A DNA stretch of 10,476 bases, from contig WFPH01000044.1 in assembly GCA_015487645.1 (NCBI GenBank), positions 1 through 10,476 of the forward strand, given 5' to 3'. The stretch comes from Thermosulfurimonas sp. GTDB lineage: Bacteria > Desulfobacterota > Thermodesulfobacteria > Thermodesulfobacteriales > Thermodesulfobacteriaceae. The number at the start of each line of letters is the position of its first letter. The first letter of the stretch is position 1. Below, in pieces: positions 6,405-10,476 of this stretch. Both the position numbers and the translations under genes were made by a program. Below the pieces are notes generated by a model that had not been told where the DNA came from, did no database searches, and was given only the letters and a program-made list of their open reading frames with translations.

Positions 6405-9400
6405 GTTTCGTAGAGCGCTATTTAAGGAACCCCTATCTCATTACCTCGGTCATCGTGCTCACGGTGGTCTTAGGTTTCATGTCCTTCCGGAAGATGCCCT
6501 TAAATCTCTTTCCCGATGCCAACTATCCGAAGATCGCGGTGGTTCTGGTCTGGCCCGGGGCCTCGGCCGAGGACATGGAAGACAAGGTGGCCCGTCCGGT
6601 GGAAAAAGAACTCGCCACGCTGGATCTGGTGCGCAAGGTGCAATCCTCCTCGCGCGATGAGGTGGCCGCGGTCTCGGTGGAGTTCGAGTATAAAAAGGGT
6701 CTTGATTCCGCGGAGGTGGATGTCTCCGCGGCCTTAAATCGCATCTGGGCTTCCCTCCCCCGGGGGCTCCTTCCCCCGCGAATCTTCCGGGTAAGCGACG
6801 CCACGGTCCCGGTGCTTACGCTGGCGGTCTATCCCCGGCCGGGCTCGCCTCTTGATCTCGCCAAGGTGCGGCAGATCGCGGATAACGAACTGCGCGAGGC
6901 CCTTCTTCGCATCCCCAAAGTGGCGCAGGTAGAGGTCTTCGGGGGCTATTTTCCGGAAATAAGGGTGGAGGTTTCTCGGGATAAGCTTTCCGGCTACGGG
7001 CTAAACCTCACGCAGGTCATCTCCGCCCTTTACGCCCAGAATCTGAACATCCCCGGGGGCCTTCTCATTCGCCGGAAGGATCAGCTCCTCATCAAGGTGG
7101 CCGGAGAAAAGCTTGAAAGGGAGAAGCTTCTGGATCTGGTGGTGGCCCGCACTCCCCAGGGCGAGATCCATCTGCGGGACATTGCCCGCGTGAAAACCCT
7201 TTACACCGAACGCGAAAGTTTCTTTCACGGAAACGGGCACCCGGCCATCGGCATCAACCTTCTGCGTCCGGAAAAGGGCCATGTCACTGAGACCCTTGAG
7301 GCCTTCCACCGGGCCTTTCCCAGGATCAAGCGCCAGTTCCCGGATCTCGTCTTTGAGATCGCCGATACCCAGGAAAACCTCATCCGCACCTCGGTCTCCA
7401 ATATGATTGACGCCCTGCGGGACGCGGTGGTCCTTACCGTGCTGGTGATCTTCGTGCTTCTCGCCCGGATGCGCATGACTCTCCTTGCCGCCATCTCCAT
7501 TCCCTTCACCTATTTCATGACCTTTTTCGGTATGTGGATCCTCGGCTTTGAGCTAAACATTGTGACCTTAACCGCCGTAATTCTTGCCGTGGGGCTCCTT
7601 CTTGACGACGCCATCGTGGTCATCGAAAACATTGATCGGCACCACCATCTGGGAAAACCTCCCTTCCGGGCCGCGGTGGAGGGCACGCGCGAGATCATGC
7701 TGGCCGACTTCGCCGGCACCATCACCACCGTGGCCGTGCTGGTCCCCATCCTTTTCATCGGGGGCTATGTGCAGAAGATCCTGCGGCAGCTCGCCTCGGT
7801 CCTCATCCTGGCCCTCCTTTCCTCCTATGTGGTCTCCATCACCGTGATCCCTCTTCTCTCCCAGAAGATCCTTAAACCGCAGGGCGAGCGGAATATCCTT
7901 GAGCGTTTCCTCTTCCGGATAAGCGAGGGAGTGCTTGAGCCCTTAAGGAATTTCTTCGTAAGGCTTTTTGATTTTGCGGCAACCAAGAGGCTCCTTTTCA
8001 TCGGGCCGCTCGGGATCGGGCTTCTGGTGATAAGTCTCAGGCAGATGCCCCTTGTGGGTCGCGACCTCATGCCCCCCATGGACACCGGGATCATAAAGAT
8101 CGCCTTTGAGACCCAGGCCAACACCTCCCTTTCCGAGACCGAAAGGATCGTAAACCGGATGGAGAAGATTATTCGGCAGACCCCGGGCTTCATCCGCATG
8201 GCCACTATGGTGGGAAGCGAACCCGGGGTGATTAGCTTCGGGGCCGAAAGGACCCCGCAGCAGGGACTCATCACCGTGCACTTCATTGACCGCTTCCACC
8301 GGAAGGAAAGTATCTGGCAGATTGAGGACCGTCTCCGGCGCGAGTTCTTAAAGATTCCGGGGCTGCGTTACGTGCATGTCTATGACTTCGGGGCCACGCC
8401 CCTTTCCTCCATCGCCGCCCCTATAAATGTGATGATAAGCGGGCCGGACCCCAAAATCCTTGATCATCTGGCCGACGAGGTGGTGGCCCGGCTCCATCGG
8501 GTGCGGGGGCTGGTCTCCATCTCCCGCAACTGGTATCCTGACAAACGCGAGATCCGGGTCCTTCCGGATCTGGAGCGTCTTACCCACTACGGGCTTTCGC
8601 CCCTTGATCTCGCCCGCACCATCCGCACGGCCTTTAGCGGCGCGGTGGCCTCGGTGCTCCGGGTCCCCGGGGAGGACGGCTATGTCATCCGGGTGCGCTT
8701 TCCAGAGAGCGAACGCTTAAGCCTTTCCGATCTCAAGACGCTCCTTATCCCTACCGCGAAAGGGCCGATCCCTCTTTCCGAGGTGGCCGAGATCCGGGCA
8801 GCGCAAACCCTTACCGTTTACAGACGCCAGGCGCTCTCCCCGGTGGTGGATGTCCTGGGCTACCGATACACCACGGCCATCACCCATCTTCAGGGCCAGG
8901 TGAACCGGCTTCTCTCTGACCTTCCCCTTCCCCCGGGCTATCGCCTAAGCCAGGAGGGGGAGATCAAGCACATGAAGGAATCCTTCGGGCGTCTCAGGCG
9001 GGCCCTGATCCTGGCCCTGGTGCTCCTTTATTTTTCGCTGGTCCCCACCTTCCGGTCCTTCGTGGACCCGCTCACCATCATGGTGGCCATTCCGCTTTCG
9101 CTGATCGGGGCGGTCTGGGGGCTTCTCATCGTGGGGCGGCATTTCTGTATGCCCGCGGCCATGGGGATGATCCTCCTTTCCGGAATCGTGGTCAACAATT
9201 CCATTCTGCTTATTGATTTCATCAAAAAGGCCCGGGCCGAGGGAAAAAGCCGGCGCGAGGCCATAGAGGGGGCCATCCGGGTGCGCACCCGTCCCATCGT
9301 GATGACTGCTCTCGGCACCATCACCGGTATGCTTCCCATCGCCGCCGAAAGGGCCCTGGGGCTTGAGAGGCTTTCCCCCCTTGCGGTGGTGGCCATAGGC

Positions 9401-9514
9401 GGACTTTTCGTCTCCACCTTCCTCACCCTGCTTTACGTGCCCCTCTTTTATACGCTTTTTGAGGACATAAGAGACAAACTTTCAAAAATCCGGAGGAGGT
9501 TTTCCCATGAATAG
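6401..9514 (+). CDS. RND-superfamily efflux pump, AcrB-like inner-membrane subunit
   Basis: At 1037 residues it is full length for the AcrB/HAE type. TM1 lies near 12-30, followed by the first large periplasmic domain (about 35-335). A TM block covers about 338-495, and TM4 is GLLLDDAIVVIENIDRH with the proton-relay pair Asp402-Asp403. A second periplasmic domain (about 550-865) and a final TM block (about 866-1020) follow. TM10 reads GIVVNNSILLIDF: the position of AcrB Lys940 is Asn here, a variant I recall from other RND pumps. The conserved arginine of TM11 is present in RTRPIVMTALGTITG (Arg964). The double Asp argues against the heavy-metal CusA class. It exports lipophilic or toxic compounds using the proton gradient, together with the adaptor and channel encoded upstream. 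Substrates cannot be told from the sequence; linkage to arsenic genes is suggestive only. The last codons overlap the ATG of the broken permease gene downstream. Confidence 0.95.
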   Translation: MSFVERYLRNPYLITSVIVLTVVLGFMSFRKMPLNLFPDANYPKIAVVLVWPGASAEDMEDKVARPVEKELATLDLVRKVQSSSRDEVAAVSVEFEYKKGLDSAEVDVSAALNRIWASLPRGLLPPRIFRVSDATVPVLTLAVYPRPGSPLDLAKVRQIADNELREALLRIPKVAQVEVFGGYFPEIRVEVSRDKLSGYGLNLTQVISALYAQNLNIPGGLLIRRKDQLLIKVAGEKLEREKLLDLVVARTPQGEIHLRDIARVKTLYTERESFFHGNGHPAIGINLLRPEKGHVTETLEAFHRAFPRIKRQFPDLVFEIADTQENLIRTSVSNMIDALRDAVVLTVLVIFVLLARMRMTLLAAISIPFTYFMTFFGMWILGFELNIVTLTAVILAVGLLLDDAIVVIENIDRHHHLGKPPFRAAVEGTREIMLADFAGTITTVAVLVPILFIGGYVQKILRQLASVLILALLSSYVVSITVIPLLSQKILKPQGERNILERFLFRISEGVLEPLRNFFVRLFDFAATKRLLFIGPLGIGLLVISLRQMPLVGRDLMPPMDTGIIKIAFETQANTSLSETERIVNRMEKIIRQTPGFIRMATMVGSEPGVISFGAERTPQQGLITVHFIDRFHRKESIWQIEDRLRREFLKIPGLRYVHVYDFGATPLSSIAAPINVMISGPDPKILDHLADEVVARLHRVRGLVSISRNWYPDKREIRVLPDLERLTHYGLSPLDLARTIRTAFSGAVASVLRVPGEDGYVIRVRFPESERLSLSDLKTLLIPTAKGPIPLSEVAEIRAAQTLTVYRRQALSPVVDVLGYRYTTAITHLQGQVNRLLSDLPLPPGYRLSQEGEIKHMKESFGRLRRALILALVLLYFSLVPTFRSFVDPLTIMVAIPLSLIGAVWGLLIVGRHFCMPAAMGMILLSGIVVNNSILLIDFIKKARAEGKSRREAIEGAIRVRTRPIVMTALGTITGMLPIAAERALGLERLSPLAVVAIGGLFVSTFLTLLYVPLFYTLFEDIRDKLSKIRRRFSHE

Positions 9515-9744
9515 TTCCCTTGCCATCATGACCGGAGGCCTTCTCGGCCCTCATCCCCCACCTGGGGACCGCCCACTGGGATCCCCTTCTTACCGGCGCC
9601 CTTATCGGGGCCGGCGTGGTGGGGGCCTTCCTCGTGGCAAGGTTCACCAGCCTTTATGTGCCGAGCAATCGTCTGAAACAGCTTTTCGGTCTTCTGATCG
9701 TGATAATGACCGCTTACAAAATCTATACTTTAATAGGAGGTTAG
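9507..9744 (+). pseudogene. Remnant of a TauE/SafE-family permease (start codon plus C-terminal ~70 residues, frames disagree)
   Basis: An RBS (GGAGGAGG, about 9491-9498) and ATG at 9507 open a short hydrophobic start, MNSSLAIMTGGLLG, overlapping the pump's stop codon. In that frame the sequence soon turns into nonsense. In the next frame, open from 9532 to the TAG at 9742-9744, it reads as a good C-terminus of the TauE/SafE (DUF81) family: SALIPHLGTAHWDPLLTGAL, then GAGVVGAFLVARF, VPSNRLKQLFGLLIV and MTAYKIYTLIGG. Family members have about 250 residues, so some 170-180 internal residues are absent and the frame is shifted. A large internal deletion after the first codons explains this. TauE/SafE proteins are inner-membrane exporters of sulfite and related anions. 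The gene was the last member of the efflux operon and is almost certainly non-functional. The long frame-0 ORF running on to 10262 is only the accidental continuation. Confidence 0.75.
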
Positions 9745-9747
9745 CCA
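9728..9747. repeat. Direct repeat, left copy, flanking the second toxin-antitoxin module
   Basis: CTTTAATAGGAGGTTAGCCA recurs at 10414-10433 with one mismatch (T at 9731, A at 10417); the last 16 bases are identical. This copy contains the last codons and stop of the permease remnant. The repeat is 686 bases from its partner and encloses the minus-strand VapBC pair. Confidence 0.85.
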
Positions 9748-9761
9748 GGAGGAAAACTATG

Positions 9762-10142
9762 CTATTTCAGAACATCCCGATCGAAACTGAAGATCCGAAG
9801 TCCTTTGTTTTTGGCCCAGGCCAGAACTATAGCGTCCACCATATCAATTTTTCGCCGGGCAAAAATCTTCAGAGCTTGCCGGTAAACTTCTATTTCCCCT
9901 ACCAATCCCCGATAATCAAGAAGCCGGAGGAGTTTATCGGCAATTTCTTCGCGAGGGACAGTGTAAATCTTGAGAAGCACATAGACCGTTTCTGCAAGAA
10001 CACTTTCAGGAATAAAGGCACGTTCTGTACCGCTCCTTACCCGTTCCCAGAAAGCGCAGGCTTTTCTGAAATGTTCCTGGTGGTCTCCGATGAGATAGCG
10101 GATGATAACGTTAGTGTCCACTACTACCACCGAACTTTTCAC
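9762..10142 (-). CDS. vapC: PIN-domain toxin (VapC type), second module
   Basis: This 126-residue PIN protein has the four expected acidic positions: Asp9 in VVDTNVIIRYL, Glu51 in VLAETVYVLL, Asp103 in DMVDAIVLAWA and Asp121 in FSFDRDVLK. It is therefore predicted to be an intact metal-dependent ribonuclease. It is not a recent copy of the first toxin in this window, since the two differ in length, spacing and motifs. The start is a GTG with GGAGG about 6 bases upstream. It overlaps the antitoxin gene by 32 bases, more than usual. Base composition is AT-richer than that of the efflux genes, consistent with separate origin. It reads toward the permease remnant, and I see no terminator hairpin after it. 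The plus-strand ORF opposite it is a shadow. Confidence 0.92.
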   Translation of the reverse strand: MKSSVVVVDTNVIIRYLIGDHQEHFRKACAFWERVRSGTERAFIPESVLAETVYVLLKIYTVPREEIADKLLRLLDYRGLVGEIEVYRQALKIFARRKIDMVDAIVLAWAKNKGLRIFSFDRDVLK

Positions 10143-10353
10143 GCACCACCTCCGCCCATACCTCTTCCTTGGAAAGCTCTCTTTGGGGTTGGGCGTATTT
10201 TTTTAGGGAGCCGGCCAGATCCTCAACAGGTTCAATTATTACCCGACGGTCTTCTAAGATGAGACGCAAAACTCCAGAGCCCAGAGCCTCTCTGATCTTT
10301 TTGGGAAGGGTGATTTGCCCTTTCCGGGAGACCTTGACCGTCTTTACCACCAT
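10111..10353 (-). CDS. vapB: AbrB/MazE-like antitoxin (VapB type), second module
   Basis: This 80-residue antitoxin has an AbrB swapped-hairpin domain at the N-terminus (VSRKGQITLPKKIREALG, residues 8-25), then VLRLILEDRRVIIEPVE. The charged tail (about 48-80, LSKEEVWAEVVREKFG) should bind the toxin. The ATG at 10353 has GAGGA 7 bases upstream on the minus strand. It lies first in a two-gene minus-strand operon and diverges from the exported-protein gene at 10433. It likely represses its own promoter in the AT-rich 80-base gap, which would place the neighbour's upstream region within its reach. Confidence 0.9.
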   Translation of the reverse strand: MVVKTVKVSRKGQITLPKKIREALGSGVLRLILEDRRVIIEPVEDLAGSLKKYAQPQRELSKEEVWAEVVREKFGGSSGH

Positions 10354-10413
10354 ACTTCATTCCTCGGGAAGTTTTTTAATTATTGTAAAGCAAGATTTAA
10401 AAGTAAAGAAGTT
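10354..10413 (-). promoter_or_regulatory. AT-rich upstream region of the second toxin-antitoxin operon, probable promoter
   Basis: This gap is markedly AT-rich in an otherwise GC-rich window. On the minus strand it holds TACAAT (10382-10387), a good -10 match about 30 bases before the antitoxin ATG. TTTACT-like sequence lies further upstream, but its spacing of about 14 bases is too short for a standard -35, so the exact elements are uncertain. GAGGA (10361-10365) is the RBS. Confidence 0.35.
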
Positions 10414-10433
10414 CTTAAATAGGAGGTTAGCCA
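10414..10433. repeat. Direct repeat, right copy, flanking the second toxin-antitoxin module
   Basis: CTTAAATAGGAGGTTAGCCA matches 9728-9747 with one mismatch. Here it supplies the RBS (AGGAGG, 10421-10426) and the first base of the ATG of the exported-protein gene. A functional translation signal is thus duplicated on both sides of the toxin-antitoxin pair. Confidence 0.85.
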
Positions 10434-10476
10434 TGAAGCGTATCTGGGCCGCAATTCTTATCCTTCTTCTTTGTAC
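10433..10476 (+). CDS. Exported or lipoprotein, N-terminal fragment
   Basis: Only 14 codons are inside the window: MKRIWAAILILLLC and onward. A basic start followed by a leucine/isoleucine-rich core is a typical signal peptide. The Cys at residue 14 after LLL might be a lipobox cysteine, but too little follows to decide. AGGAGG lies 6 bases before the ATG. It runs in the same direction as the efflux operon and was probably next to the TauE/SafE-like gene before the toxin-antitoxin pair arrived. Its function cannot be told. Confidence 0.6.
   Translation, partial: MKRIWAAILILLLC

Noticed and set aside
9744..9762. Possible terminator between the permease remnant and the second toxin
   Set aside because: No GC-rich hairpin followed by a T run exists on either strand there; the purine-rich stretch is RBS-like.
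9759..10262. Plus-strand ORF starting MLFQNIPIE after an RBS-like AGGAGG
   Set aside because: It runs opposite the second toxin-antitoxin pair, whose PIN and AbrB motifs are unmistakable. No recognisable domain or signal is seen in the plus-strand peptide.
1..10476. CRISPR array, tRNA or rRNA genes, insertion-sequence transposase
   Set aside because: I saw no regularly spaced repeats, no cloverleaf-like or rRNA sequence, and no transposase-like protein in any convincing frame.

Overview
The window is a GC-rich, gene-dense bacterial segment. Genes overlap by a few bases and are preceded by strong Shine-Dalgarno sequences. A periplasmic adaptor plus an outer-membrane channel gene shows a Gram-negative (diderm) host. 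The small CxxC redox protein, ACR3, paired AbrB/PIN toxin-antitoxin modules and a DUF4143 ATPase are common in thermophilic anaerobes such as Thermodesulfobacteriota. That taxonomic guess is weak, because no rRNA or other marker gene is present.

Region 1 (1-1512): the 3' end of an ArsP/YraQ-type (DUF318) permease runs rightward. It meets, tail to tail with a 4-base stop overlap, a leftward AAA+/DUF4143 ATPase. Region 2 (1513-3287) is an arsenic cassette: a perfect palindrome and a strong RBS, a small CxxC thioredoxin-like protein, a thioredoxin-coupled arsenate reductase with its full Cys triad, and an ACR3 arsenite carrier. Region 3 (3274-9514) continues on the same strand without a break into a complete tripartite RND efflux system: outer-membrane factor, adaptor, inner-membrane pump. 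An AbrB/PIN (VapBC-type) toxin-antitoxin pair sits between the channel and adaptor genes. Every junction from arsC onward overlaps or nearly touches, so roughly 8 kb probably forms one transcript.

Region 4 (9507-10476) is disturbed. A decayed remnant of a TauE/SafE-family permease follows the pump. A second, unrelated VapBC pair on the minus strand comes next, with a 20-base direct repeat (one mismatch) on either side of it. The window ends in the first codons of an exported protein. The repeat carries the RBS of that last gene, and joining its two copies puts the permease remnant directly upstream of the exported-protein gene. The second toxin-antitoxin module therefore looks like an insertion.

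Working together, arsC and the CxxC protein would reduce arsenate, ACR3 would expel arsenite, and the RND system would carry other toxic compounds out of the periplasm or inner membrane. The two toxin-antitoxin modules look like accessory passengers. No ArsR-type regulator gene is visible.
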